DNA from: Brachionus manjavacas | Taxonomy: Eukaryota; Rotifera; Eurotatoria; Ploima; Brachionidae | Direction of reading: 5' to 3' | Assembly: GCA_019054805.1 (NCBI GenBank) | Contig: JAHQIY010000009.1 | Location: 3,348,001-3,412,000 of the forward strand | DNA length: 64,000 nucleotides | Shown: one piece after another, positions 1 to 11,304 of the stretch | Layout: each line of letters begins with the position of its first letter | Numbering within the stretch: position 1 is the first letter of the stretch | Made by a program: the position numbers and the translations under genes | Notes under the pieces: model-generated | The model's input: the letters and a program-made list of their open reading frames with translations, nothing else | Database searches by the model: none | Told to the model about the DNA's origin: nothing

Positions 1-296
1 CAAAAAAGTTTCAACCTTCGAAAAATGTGTATCTTATTTAATCCAAGTCTACACGGAGTTGTTCAATATGGTTTGTGGTGTAAGCAAGGCTGTAATTGTC
101 TCAATGTCATTCGAAACAGTCGCATTTACCTGTTTCATGATATTTATGTTTTTGTTGTACAAGAAGTTCAAAAAAGGGAGGCATGGCACGCCCACGCCCA
201 TCAGAAACAACAACACACTTCAATCCGGGGTCAGTGTATTTAATTCCCTGCAATTCGATAACTCATCGAGGAACGATGTGTACTCAGACTAGAATG
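1..296 (+). repeat. Left inverted arm of the gypsy fossil
   Basis: This segment is the reverse complement of 4354-4649, with about two differences over 296 bases. In the right arm the sequence is the leader and start of gag; here it lies antisense to pol and begins right after the end of pol. It carries a short reading frame with one hydrophobic segment (MSFETVAFTCFMIFMFLLY) followed by a Lys/Arg-rich stretch. The copy runs up to base 1 and may continue to the left. Confidence 0.9.
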
Positions 297-3200
297 TAAA
301 AATCGACGTCATGTAGCCATTTGGCAGCCAGATCATGGTTGAAATGGTTTTTGAAGCGGACGAAGCCAATACAAGTTTGAATATTCTTGTATTGCTTGTC
401 CGTTGATAAATTTGGTATTTTAACACCTATGACGTATCCAAATTCATCTTGTTTGCCATGTTCTTCGACTCCTTGATTTATGTAGTCCATTAGCTCAAGT
501 GCTAATTCATGATGGTCTTTGGTAGCTCGGTGAATGTTTGTTACGTAGAGGTTATAAATTTCCAGTAATTTTGATTGGAATTGTTTGTTGGCATCTGACA
601 AAATTCCTTCGGGAATACCGTAACGACAACACCACTCTTTGAATATCTTATATGCAATACTATGAGTCTTACTATTTTTTAAGGCATAAATATCAATGAA
701 CTTTGTAAAGTGACAAATCACTACTTGAATGTATTTGTAACCTCTGAGTGTTAATTTTAATGGACCTGCAATGTCTGTTGTAACAAGTTGATTTGGACGA
801 CATGGGGTCAAGTAAAGAAGTAAAGCTAGATGCTTTTGTTGTGATAATTTTGTTTTTTGGCAAACGTCACAATACTTGATACACATTTTTATCTCATCTT
901 TCAAAAAAGGACGATAAAAACGTTCGATTATTTTGTTTGTAGTTTTTGATTTACCAAGATGAGCATTGAAAATTGATGAGTGAATTTGATTTAAAATTCT
1001 CTCAACTAAATGTTTAGGGATCACGTATTGAACAATTGAATCGCCATTGTGGTCTTCACTGTAACGATATAGAACACCATTTATGACTTCTAAATTGTCA
1101 TATTCTTTGTATAAAATTTTACGAACTACATTTTGAAACAAATTTAGTTTTGGTCTTGTGGCACCATTCTCAATTTTTAGTTGGATGGCCCATTTAATGT
1201 CTTCGTCTTTGAATTGTTCGATTTTCAAATCGATTGGTTCTACAGTTTGTGTTGAGTCTGAGTTTTGTGATGATTTGGTTATAGGCTCATTGTCACTTGA
1301 ATTTGAATTTGATTTTGGGCTTTGTTCAACTGTCACGGTAACATTTGGTTGGTGATCAATCATTGCGACTATATTGTCCAAATTATCCTCGCCTTCACTG
1401 TCTATATCCGTGTTTTCTTTACCCGGTATGTATACAATAGTAAAAGTATACCCACTCAATTGCATTAACCATCTTTCAAGTCTTGAACTTGTATTCTTTT
1501 TGTCTGCGATACAAGTTAATGGTTTATGATCAGTATGGACTTTGAATGATCGGCCATATAAATATTGGTGAAAATATTCTATACCCCTCACTATTGCAAG
1601 AAGCTCTTTCTCACACGTTGGGTAGTTTGTTTGGGCTGGAGTATAACTTTTTGAGAAGAACGCAATTGGTCTTTTTCCTTCATCCATGTCTTGTTCAAGC
1701 ACCGCACCGTAACCATAATCGCTAGCATCAGTTGATAAATCAAAATCTTTATTAAAATTTGGTAAGGCCAATACCAAGTCACTACAGATGATTTTTTTGA
1801 TTTTTTCGAAACTAGCTTCGGCCTTCTCATCCCACACGATAACAACTTTTTTACCATCTACAGCACCATTTTTTTTACGACAATTCTTTGGCACATCTTT
1901 TAATCCCAACAAGTTGTACAATGGTTGAGCGAGTTCAGCATAACTTTTAATATATTTTCGGTAATAGTTTGCGATACCAAGCCATGATTGTAATTCTTTA
2001 ATTGTATTTGGTCTTGGTGTTTCTTCGAGACACTTGGCTCGGTTTGGGTCTGGCTTAATTGAATTTTTTGATACAACATTTCCAAGTAATTCGATTTGAT
2101 CCGAGACTGGTACAGATTTTTCACAAGAGATTTTGAGCTCCCTTTTCTGGAGCGCTGCAATCACTCTTAACACAACTTCGAGGTGAAACTTTACACTAAA
2201 CAGTTGTGTATTTGTAAACATGAAAGAGTCATCTAAATAAGCTCCGAGTAAACGAAAGTTTATAAAGTGCTTTAAAACGTCTTCGATGAATCGTTGAAAT
2301 TTGGCTGGTGAGGTTTTCAAACCCATTGGCATACAAACGTATTCAAAAACGCCAAATTCACAAATAAACGCCGTGATTTCAATCGATCCTTTATGTACGG
2401 GTATTTGATAATATGCTGTTTTCATATCCATTTTTATCATTATGTCAGCATTAGTTAATAAGTTATATAAATCGGTTATCGACGGTAACGGATAATTATC
2501 ATCTTTGATTAGTTTGTTGACAGCCTTGTAGTCCACGGTAATACGAATTGAACCGTCAGGTTTGACTACGACTCTAATTGGTGAACACCAAGGGGCTGTT
2601 ACTTTTACGAATGATTCCAGCCTTGAGTTGAAGATTTAACTCACGCTTGACTTGATCTTTCAGATGATACGGTAACGGTCTACACTTACATTTGATTGGT
2701 TTTTGGTTTGGATCAATCAATTCTATCTTGAAAGCGTGATCATGATTTTTCGATGGTGTTATTTCAGCTGATGAACTTGCCGATATTTTCTTCAATTCAG
2801 TCCCAATGATCTCTCTGATTTGTTCTATTTGTTCTTTTTTTGATTTAGTCAGATCGAGTGTTTCTACAATTTTTGAGATTCTCACCAACTCTTGTTTGTC
2901 TTGTTTGTCACACATGGTAACTTGGTCGATTTGAGCTAGGAGTTTTTGTTCATTTGTTTCAACATTTGATTCATTGATTTGGTCGAATAGAGTTTGTATT
3001 GCTGGTAAGCCGTTTGTTTCTACTCTATCACGGTAACTGTCTTCTTGATTTGTTGGATCACCACTATTTGATGTCGAAACATTTTGATCATTGAAATTTG
3101 ACTCACGATTATGATATCGTTGGTTCATTTGGTGCCTGAAGATTTGAAAAACTTCACTCGACATTGTTTTGATTTTGTCTCGGACAACATCAAAATTGTT

Positions 3201-4467
3201 TGTAATTGATGCAATCTTGTTGATTACATCTCTGCCAAAAATACATTCATAACCAGATATATAGTCAGCGACTAATACTGTAACATCTTTTAAAAAACCT
3301 TGTGTGTACACTATACATTGTTTCAAATGTACTACTCCATGTATTTTCATTTCAGAAGTACATGAGTATAACTTTTCATCATTGTAATTCTCCAATCTTG
3401 TCAATGGATCGTGTTTACAAATTAGATTAAAGGTTTTAAAATTGATAATTGTTGCAATCGCGCCAGTATCTCAAAAATACTTTACCAAAGTATTATTTAG
3501 AATTGCTTGTCCAACAATTGGTCTATGTCTTCCGTTTGAATTTGATGCTGTACCAAATGTCATTATAGATTGTTTTGTTTCATTTACCTTTTCTTCTTTT
3601 GGCCGCGGCACGGAGACAAATGTTTGAGGCTGCGTATCATTACGATTTGGTTTTGGAAAAGGTCTAAATTGAGTTCTACAGTAATTTGAAGGTGTGAACC
3701 TCGTGTTTTGATTAAAATTCTGTTTGCAATGATCGTCACTGTCACTCGTAATTTTTGCACTTGAGTAACCAGTACTTGAAGGAGGCTTTTCAAAACCTTC
3801 ATTCTTACAATTTGTATAATTGATCAAGTCGTTGATTGTAAACGCTTTGTCCTTGTTTAAATTTTTCATCTTGTGCATCTTTGTTCGTGCTTCTTCCCGT
3901 AAAAGGGTGTCTTTTAAGCCTTCAACGAATCTCTCTTGCATCAATTTATCATAGTCAGTTGATTCATTAGTTACTGGGAACAATGCTTTGACCAATCTTA
4001 TAATATTGTTACCAAAATCTCGGATTGATTCGTTGTAATGTTGTTTGTAGTCATTTAACGTGCTCCAATTCACTGTTACATCTTTGTTAGCAGGTTCGTC
4101 CACGGTAATTAAATCTAATTTAATTACTATGTTTTTTAAAACGACTAAACCCATTTTCACGGTCTTGTAAAAGCTCGTTCAAATTTTTAAACTCTTTGAG
4201 AAGTTTATTATCTATATAACTAATAGCGATCCGAACCCATTTTGATTTATCCAAATCATTCAGAAATGACTCCATCACGGTAATCCATACTTCACCATCC
4301 ATACCTCTTCTGAAGATCTCTGGTGTTTTGATAATGTTTGCGGTTACAAGGGGCATTCTAGTCTGAGTACACATCGTTCCTCGATGAGTTATCGAATTGC
4401 AGGGAATTAAATACACTGACCCCGGATTGAAGTGTGTTGTTGTTTCTGATGGGCGTGGGCGTGCCAT
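284..4467 (-). pseudogene. gag-pol region of the gypsy-type fossil
   Basis: The coding body of the element above. The Gag part is recognised only by position and composition (basic, Asn/Thr-rich tail; no clear CCHC knuckle seen). The pol part is clear: the RT palm with YLDD, RNase H (DLSTDASDYGYG), a Ser/Asn-rich linker, an integrase zinc finger, and the DDE core. Pol ends immediately before the left inverted arm, without the usual spacer and polypurine tract. It is treated as a fossil; about three breaks are seen and are not itemised. Confidence 0.8.
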
Positions 4468-4649
4468 TCCTCCCTTTTTTGAACTTCTTGTACAACAAAA
4501 ACATAAATATCATGAAACAGGTAAATGCGACTGTTTCGAATGACATTGAGACAATTACAGCCTTGCTTACACCACAAACCATATTGAACAACTCCGTGTA
4601 GACTTGGATTAAATAAGATACACATTTTTCGAAGGTTGAAACTTTTTGG
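4354..4649 (-). repeat. Right inverted arm (gag leader)
   Basis: Partner of 1-296. In this orientation it is the native 5' part of the element: the leader, the presumed gag start and, in another frame, the same short ORF with a single membrane-like segment. About 99 percent identity between arms argues for a recent event. Confidence 0.9.
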
Positions 4650-4934
4650 TAAACAACCACGCATGTGTATTTATGAAACATGTTAGCAATACAATTGCGG
4701 AAAGAAAGAAATGATGCAATTTCATTTTAAATGGATAGAAAAGGATAGCACAGTAACTTTAATGTTGACTGTAACTTTATCTGTTTAATGTAATTAATTT
4801 ATTACGCGTGTTCACTCGAATAATTTATTTTTATAGGAGCAGATCTGAATCTCGTGTAATTATGTAAGACTTGTGTTTCTATCTTAATCTTTTATCATTA
4901 AAAAAAAAAAAAAAAGAATACCTAGGGACGCCAA
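4650..4934 (-). other. Leader of the gypsy fossil
   Basis: Between the gag start region and the candidate LTR. It contains the primer-binding-site-like stretch at its right end and a run of about 16 A at 4899-4914. No gene seen. Confidence 0.4.
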
Positions 4935-5297
4935 TGTTAAAGTCCTTAAATTAATAATCCGGCTGTTGTGGGTTTTAAAGACTTAACGGGAAAGAGAGAG
5001 AGAATTATATTCTAAATTTCAAATATTTTATTTTAATTAAAGAAAAGGGACCACTTCTAGTCCTGAAAAGGTACCAAAACAATAGAAAAAATAAAAAAAA
5101 TAAACTTTAACCAAAAAAAGAATAAACAACAATCATAAAGAAAAAAAGCAAGATTTTTTTCCTTTCAAGTCATTCGACTTGAATCTATTATTTTATTTAT
5201 GAAACTGCAGAGAGCAACATTTGAAATGTTGTGTTATACACAGTAAGTTTTCTTACTGATAAGACAAGATGATGTAACTATTAAGAGAGTTACAACA
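4935..5297 (-). repeat. Candidate 5' LTR of the gypsy-type fossil
   Basis: On the minus strand this segment starts TGTTGTAAC and ends CTTTAACA, so it has the TG...CA ends usual for LTRs with a short TGTT/AACA inverted terminus. Directly after it comes TTGGCGTCCCTAGG, which has the form of a tRNA primer-binding site (TGG start). The second LTR would lie outside the window, so the limits are inferred from one copy only. Confidence 0.5.
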
Positions 5298-7595
5298 ATC
5301 CTGTTATTCTCTATTTCAGTATTATTACTTTAAAATTAGTGTTTTGATCCGTAGAAGCGGACACTTAATCGGCCAAAATTTTCAGAAACCGTGACCGTGT
5401 ACGCATTAGACGGACAACCTTTAAGCGGGTGGTCATTTGGCCGGTCAGCTAGACGGTCAAATTTTAAATTTTATATAATTTAAATAATTGTTAAGATTAT
5501 TTAATTCTTGCTATTTTATTTTGTACTTACACAATTAATAAATATAATTCCTAGAATGGATATGATCTAGCAAACAAATATTAAATAAATACGAATCTTA
5601 AATCTGTCTAAAAAATTTTATTCAAAATAAGAATGCAAGTTAATAAATCTAATCTCAATTTTCTTCTATTTTAACCGTTTTTATTTTATTTTTTTCATAT
5701 TTTATTTTTTTTATTTAAAATAAAGACTTCGAAAGACATGGATAAATTCTTCGGTGGTTGGTTTGATGGTCCATAATGATTTAAACATTACATGTGCAAA
5801 CACATCATAGAAATTGCATATCTAGAAAGTTAATTTACAGAGTTTACAAAAGAAGCCTGGACAATAGGACTTTGTCAAATTGCGAGCGTTGGCAGACCAC
5901 GTAATATGTCAAAAGCGTTGCAAAAATAAGAAGCTAAATTTGAAAGTAATTTAAAAGTGTGTTTAACCTTTCCATATTTAAATTTTTTTTTAATATTTAC
6001 ATTAATATATATTTAAAAAAAATTATATTTAAATTAAAAAAAAAACTTTTTCATTTAATTTTTATTTTTTAATTTACTTTTAATTTTTTTTCAAATCAAA
6101 AATCTTCGTTCAGTTCTAAAAAGACTAAGTTCTGAAACTTCCACTTCGACGCCTTTTATTACAAAAAAAAATTCAACAATTCCAAATATTTAATGCGTTT
6201 GTGAAATCATTGTGACGGATTAAATTAATGTTTGAATCAATCGATAAATCGAAATCATCAGAAATTAAGATTTTTGAATCTTTTTCGACCAAATCTTGTG
6301 GATTCCACCAGAATTTGTTGAAACGCGGTGAAACCTTAAAATAATATATAGAACAATAAATTTTTTGGATCGAAATACTCATCTTACATTTTATTTAATT
6401 TAAGTTTTTTCAAAGGTTTGGATTTATTTTCAATTTTTTAATGGTAAAGGGTAAAAAATTTTATGGTATTAAAGGACCTTTGTTATTTAACAGCCGAAAA
6501 TAAATTTAAATTTTGAGCTTAAAACTTAGCTTAGAGTCTAATAATTATTTTTTAGTTTAATTAATTATCTTTTATTTTTGTATTAATATAGACAAGGTTG
6601 CTGCCGGAATAATAAAAATAAAAAAAAAAGTAAAATTAGTTTTGATTATTTAATTTATTTAATTAATTGCTTTATTAAATTTATCATATTGAAAAATTCT
6701 TATTAAAAATTGATTTTAAAAAATTTCAGTCTTTGTCTGATCTTTTAAAGACCTACAATTTGCCATCTTTGCTGGTCGGTTATTTTGTTTTTACTCATTT
6801 TTTCTCTATTTTGAAAAAGGACTAATTCCAACTTTTTGTGCGAATTTTTTCTGTTAAAAAGCTATTATTTGAAAAAAATTCATAATTAACATTTTTTTTT
6901 TAATTGTAATTTTTTTTAGTTTCTTTAGATTGATTCTAATTTTATGTGACATCCTGTGTAAAAAACATTTGTTGTAAGAAAAACTTGAATGAATTAACTC
7001 CAAAGAATTTAAATTTTTTTTCTTTTCTTCTATTTTTTTAATAAAAAATTTATTTTTTTAAATTGAAAAAATTAATATTTATTATGTTGAATTTAAAAAT
7101 GGGTTAAAACAATTATAAAAGCACTATATTTAAATATTAAAGTTAATTACCGCAAGTAAATGGATGAAAATTTTACTTTTTTTCATACATTTGGGTTTTA
7201 AATATTAAGATTATAAAGTCAATTAATAGTAAAATTGATTTTAAATCTTTAATTTTTAATTGACTTCTTATGAAGAGGGAGAAAATTAAAAGGAAAAAAA
7301 TTAAATAAGTTCGACTGTAACCATTTTTATTTTCAGCATGATTACATAATCAGTCAAAGTGATTTGGTTGAAAAATAATTTTAAACAGTGATAGCACGAA
7401 CTTATTTACCTTTTTAAATATTAATTTAATTTAACTCAATACACAAAGGCTTTAATAAATTAGAAATTAAAATTAAGAAAAATTTCCATTCAAAAAAAAA
7501 CAAATTATCAGACAAAAAAGCAGTCATCTAGCAAACATATAACCTAGTATAAATAATTTGTAGCTAATAAGACCGGTCTAAAAAAATAATAGAAA
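5298..7595. other. AT-rich intergenic stretch
   Basis: Mostly A/T runs. A GC-richer patch at about 5350-5465 has repeated CGGCC/CGGTCA motifs like the end of a DNA transposon, but no partner end was found. A Mutator-like tail remnant lies at 5843-5929. A 69-codon frame at 6173-6382 (minus) is not convincing. Nothing else is supported. Confidence 0.6.
5843..5929 (+). pseudogene. Possible Mutator-like transposase C-terminal scrap
   Basis: A 28-residue frame ending VGRPRNMSKALQK and a stop. The G-R-P-(R/K)...K-A-L tail is the usual end of SWIM-finger (MULE) transposases and resembles the tails at 11305 (GAPKKATKAL) and 50279 (TGRSDKAKKAL). There is no SWIM finger here, so the call rests on the tail alone. 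Confidence 0.3.
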
Positions 7596-8477
7596 ATGGT
7601 AGGCAAATCATTATTGCTTCGGGTTCGTACCAAAAGCGGAATTGTGAGAATAGATAGCTTGACTTCTGAGAGTAACCTCCAAGATCTGAAAAGTGCAATC
7701 GCATCCGCGACTGGACTGAACGAGAACAAATTCAAAATTTTGTCAGGCTACCCTCCCAAACTATTGACAGGCACTAACCAACACACCACCCTGGAGCAGA
7801 GCTCGGTTAAAAATGGCGAAATGATCACTCTTGAAGAGACACAGGAATCGTGCGTAAGTCCTCCAGCTAAACAGCAATCACAGCTTTGCCGCAAAGTAGT
7901 GCCTGCTGACAACTCATGTCTTTTTACAAGCATCAATTACCTAATGAATGGAACACTTGACTTAAACTGCCAAAAGAGCATGCGAGAGCTGATCGCTCGA
8001 ACCGTCCGAAACGACCCAGTTTATTTCAATGAAGCCATCCTGGGCAAAACCAACTCAGCCTATTGTGACTGGATACGCAATTCTACATCATGGGGCGGCT
8101 CTATTGAAATCATGATCCTGTCTAAATACTTTAAGATCGAAATATGTGTGGTTGATATTCGATCATGCCGAATTGATCGATTCGGAGAGGATTGTTCTTA
8201 TGCCAAGCGAATTTTTGTCCTTTATGATGGCATACATTATGATCCGATAAATTTGATCAGGGAAAATGAAAGTATACAGACTCAGTTTTCAACAGATGAT
8301 GACATTACCTTTGTTAAAGCGATTAGTCTGGCCGAAGAGGCTAGAAAAGCAAGAAAATTTACAGATGTTAACAATTTTAAGCTTAGATGTCTTGTGTGTC
8401 AAGAGCCACTAGTCGGCGAAAAACAAGCACAAGAGCACGCTAAAGTCACTGGACACATCAATTTTGGAGAGTTTTAA
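7596..8477 (+). CDS. YOD1: OTU1/YOD1-type deubiquitinase
   Basis: Intronless 293-residue protein of the OTU1 family, a cysteine deubiquitinase that in yeast and animals works with the p97/VCP ATPase in ER-associated degradation. The N-terminal ~80 residues form the UBX-like/ubiquitin-like domain (LLLRVRTKSGIVRID...). The OTU domain follows: PADNSC gives Asp105 and catalytic Cys108; the WGGSIEI motif lies at about 166-172; catalytic His214 is in YDGIHYDP. A C-terminal C2H2 finger uses Cys265, Cys268, His281 and His287 (CLVCQEP...EHAKVTGH), which is diagnostic for OTU1/YOD1 among OTU proteins. Length is close to yeast Otu1 (about 300) and shorter than human YOD1 (about 350). The ATG at 7596 is the first in frame and begins the UBL fold. 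All catalytic residues are present, so it is probably active. The region is much less AT-rich than its flanks. Confidence 0.95.
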   Translation: MVGKSLLLRVRTKSGIVRIDSLTSESNLQDLKSAIASATGLNENKFKILSGYPPKLLTGTNQHTTLEQSSVKNGEMITLEETQESCVSPPAKQQSQLCRKVVPADNSCLFTSINYLMNGTLDLNCQKSMRELIARTVRNDPVYFNEAILGKTNSAYCDWIRNSTSWGGSIEIMILSKYFKIEICVVDIRSCRIDRFGEDCSYAKRIFVLYDGIHYDPINLIRENESIQTQFSTDDDITFVKAISLAEEARKARKFTDVNNFKLRCLVCQEPLVGEKQAQEHAKVTGHINFGEF

Positions 8478-8984
8478 ACTCTTTTTTATTTTTTTGAATA
8501 TTTAATTTATTATTTTTCAAAATTTAAAATTTTTCTAAATTAATTTTTTTTTCCTTCATTTCAAGTCCAAGTCCGGACTTAAAACACTTACTTGGCTTTC
8601 ATAATAACCACCTGAAACGGAAGAAATTTCGTTTGTCCTTAATTCTGATGATGGATTCTCGATGCTATTTATTTGGCTCAGTTTAATTAAAGAATTTTTA
8701 AATAAAAAAATTTTCATAGAAATTAAAATTTTTTTTTAATTTTTAATGTAAATTTGAATATCAAAAAAACTAGATTATTTTTAATTTTATTTGGATTTTT
8801 ATTATCGTGTTATTTATTTTGATAATTATAATTTTATATCTTTCTTTAGTTAATTTTTTTATTATAGAAATTGAGAGAAATTTTTATTAAAATTAGAATT
8901 TTTTGAGTTTAAAGCTTTATTAAAAAAGAAATTAAATTTTATATAAAATTTGCTTGATCATGCTTTATATCAAAAAATTTATAT
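8478..8984. other. AT-rich spacer downstream of YOD1
   Basis: 3' flank of YOD1. A short stretch at about 8560-8582 (CAAGTCCAAGTCCGGACTTAA) resembles the inner part of the MITE ends at 14089-14520. Otherwise no gene or repeat is seen. Confidence 0.5.
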
Positions 8985-9973
8985 ACTAATGGGTAACCTA
9001 ATGAATAATGATTTGCATAATTTCAGAATTTGGGAATTCTAGTCCATTAGGTGATCAAGTGTTCACGAAATAGGTGAACAATTCATGCTCACGGTTTATG
9101 TGAACAAATTGTTCACCTAATTTTCAATTCTTATCCCTAAAAATCCCTTCAATTATTTCAATCATTCGACCTTCTTTAACTTTCTTCAACTTTTTCAATT
9201 ATTCAATTTTTCACTTATTCAATTTTTATCCATTCATTTATTCAATTTCTCAACTTTTCAAATATTCTTTTTTTAAAACTAATTCAACTATTCAAATTTT
9301 TTTTTATTCCACTTTAAAACTATTAATACAAAAAATGAAATACATGAAAAGATAAAATAAATAGCGGATTATGATACAGAGCATTTTTTGAGTTTGAAAC
9401 AATCAAAATAACCCAGTATATTAACATAAATTTTTAAATTATTGTAAGTTAAAGAAACCTAATTTTAAAGTAAACCATATATTGACAATACGTAAAACGC
9501 CTGGCGACAAAATTTTAGATAAAATCAAAGGGGTCCGGGGTGTAGCTCTGGTTTAGGGATTTCGGTTCAGCAAAAAGAGTGAGGGTTTTTCTTAATTAAT
9601 GCTTTAATAATTTATAATAATTAATTGTTTAGTGATTGATTTTTAAAAAGGTATAAACACTCAGTAAAACATTTTACAAAAAATCACTTTTTTTCCTGTT
9701 TATTTGTTTATTTAAGGACTAAATGAAAAAAGATGCCTTGTTTGGAAAAGAATACAGCAATTTATAAAAAAAATTTATTTTAAAATTCTAAAATTAATTA
9801 TTGGTTTCAATGAAGCGAAGCGGGAACAGTTGAACTATTTATAAGAATTGGAAGATTGATGGGTTGAATAAGTTTTAAAATTTAAAAGTTGAATAAAAGA
9901 ATTAAAGAAAGAAAGAAATTCAATTATTTGAATAATTGAATAATTGAATAAAAATAGTAAATTGCCCATTAGT
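8985..9973. mobile_element. Non-coding element with short TIRs and inverted subterminal repeats
   Basis: The ends 8985-8997 (ACTAATGGGTAAC) and 9961-9973 (ACTAATGGGCAAT when reversed) match at 11 of 13 bases. Inside the left end lie 9130-9310, many TTCAATTATTCAA-like units; inside the right end, 9830-9955, the inverse TTGAATAATTGAA units. A perfect 12-bp hairpin, AGGTGAACAATT at 9072-9083 and its complement at 9107-9118, sits near the left end. A GC-richer core lies at 9500-9600. No transposase frame. No clear target duplication was found, so class is unknown. Confidence 0.5.
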
Positions 9974-10607
9974 CGAACAAGAGATCAATGTTGATGTTTT
10001 CAACGTTTCAGCTTTCAATTTTCAATAACATAGATTTAATTTATATAGATTTTGTTTCAAAATTTGAATTATTTAACTTAAATAAGTTATTTTTAAATTA
10101 AAAAAAAAATTAACTATTAGAAGAATAACTCTATCCAATTTTTTTTATGTGTTTTAATTTTAACATTTCATATGTTTATTAATAATGAATTTAGATAAAT
10201 GAAGTGTTTATCAGTCTCATGAGGCCTGTTGATTAATTATTATTATTATTATTGAATTTTTCCTTTTTTATTAATCTCAACTATTCTTTTAAATAAATGA
10301 AAAAAGCAACAAAATTTAATTTTTTTAAATGAGCAATTTATCTCAGATTTTCATAAACAATTACACTTCAGGACATTTAATGCAGGCTATTTACTTCCCT
10401 AAGTATTTTTTTCGGAATTTAAATCAAATGGTTCAATGCCTATCAGCTTCAAAAATATGGGACTGGTACGAAAAGTATCAAAGCTTTGCGCTATTTTATC
10501 AATAATAAAAATTATGATAAAATTAGAAGAAATTATAAGTTTGCGATCAGAATTATACAAAAAAATAAATATGCTCATAAAAAAATAAAATAAACAAATT
10601 TTTTTAT
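9974..10607. other. AT-rich spacer
   Basis: No gene seen apart from the dispersed repeat at 10181-10254. About 10380-10560 is slightly less AT-rich but has no sustained frame. Confidence 0.5.
10181..10254 (+). repeat. Dispersed repeat, copy 1 (AAATGAAGTGTT-GTTGATTAA family)
   Basis: Shares AATGAATTTA.ATAAATGAAG, TCAGTCTC.TGAGGC and TGTTGATTAA with 23551-23614 and 58611-58669. Here an internal ATGGACACTAG block is absent, and the copy ends in an ATT microsatellite. Confidence 0.75.
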
Positions 10608-10910
10608 TTAAAAATTTAACAAATTATTTTCTGGTTTTTTAGCTTTTTTCAATTTTTTTTTAGATTTATTTTTTAATTTTTTAGTTGCTTTGGTCTTGTT
10701 TGTTCTAATTTTTTTGAGTAATTTGTTTGAATCTTTCTCTTTTCGAACAGATTTGAGTTTTGGAACTCCAGAAATACCCCATTGAAATAAATCGCTTTGT
10801 CTTATTTCTCTCATTTTCATTTTACTTTGGGATTCTTGTTCAATTTGATTGATTGAAACGCTAAAACCTGCCAGGCAAATAAATATCAATGTAAATAATA
10901 AAAATTTCAT
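10608..10910 (-). CDS. Small secreted Lys-rich protein, unrecognised
   Basis: A 100-residue frame when begun at the second Met (10910), which opens a textbook signal peptide: MKFLLFTLIFICLAGFSVS, with cleavage likely shortly before INQIEQ. The frame is open 17 codons further upstream to 10961, but those residues would bury the signal. The mature part has an acidic/amide-rich start, a central SDLFQWGISGVP stretch with the only Trp, and a C-terminal tail that is largely Lys (KKLKNKSKKKLKKAKK). No cysteines in the mature part. It could be an antimicrobial-type, matrix or peptide-precursor protein; I do not recognise a family. The frame is in AT-rich DNA where Lys codons arise by chance, which lowers confidence, but the signal peptide is convincing. 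Confidence 0.55.
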   Translation of the reverse strand: MKFLLFTLIFICLAGFSVSINQIEQESQSKMKMREIRQSDLFQWGISGVPKLKSVRKEKDSNKLLKKIRTNKTKATKKLKNKSKKKLKKAKKPENNLLNF

Positions 10911-11304
10911 TTTTTTAAGCAAATAAATGATAAATTTCTTCCCAATAAATATTCTCTTCAAAACTAGACTAATGTTCTTGTTCCTAGAATCTAAATTAAA
11001 TAAAACTAGATCTGTGTTTTCATTTCAAAAAATTTCTTTTCTAATATCATTATAAAAACGTTCAAGCATCAACTCTCCTTTTCTAATCTAGTTCAAATTT
11101 TCTTTAGAAAAATGAAAGAATTTTGCAATTCTATTTATCTTATAAAATATGAAAAGTCCCTTTAAGGTAAATTAATAGTACTTAAAATTATAAGAGCTAT
11201 TTTAAAATTATTCTGCTTTTTAATAAATTTCAAAAGTCTAATGACTTATATTTTAAAGATATGACGTTGTGAAATTCAACTACAAATTGAACTTTTTATT
11301 TTAT
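10911..11304. other. Spacer, possible promoter of the secreted protein
   Basis: Upstream of the minus-strand small secreted gene. AT-rich, no gene or repeat recognised. Confidence 0.4.

Larger units (their letters stand above)
1..5297 (-). mobile_element. Ty3/gypsy-type LTR retrotransposon (fossil)
   Basis: A retroelement read on the minus strand. From right to left it holds a candidate 5' LTR (4935-5297), a leader, a gag region (about 3.4-4.5 kb), a protease-to-RT region (about 2.6-3.4 kb), and a long RT-RNase H-integrase region (284-2536). Visible marks are the YLDD box of the RT, a TDASDYG RNase H signature, an HHCC-type integrase finger (CDVCQKTK) and a TDIAGP integrase core start. This order is that of Ty3/gypsy elements. 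It looks broken, with roughly three interruptions of the coding path. The left end lies beyond the window, so the 3' LTR cannot be judged. The arms at 1-296 and 4354-4649 are inverted copies of each other and almost identical, which suggests a young age for that rearrangement. Confidence 0.85.

Noticed and set aside
6173-6382. 69-codon minus-strand frame with FNKFWWNPQDL
   Set aside because: Some protein-like character, but too short, in AT-rich DNA, and no family or splice partner found.
9531-9575. tRNA-like words (GTAGCTCTGGTTTAG, GGTTCAGC)
   Set aside because: A- and B-like words are too close and the arms do not pair.
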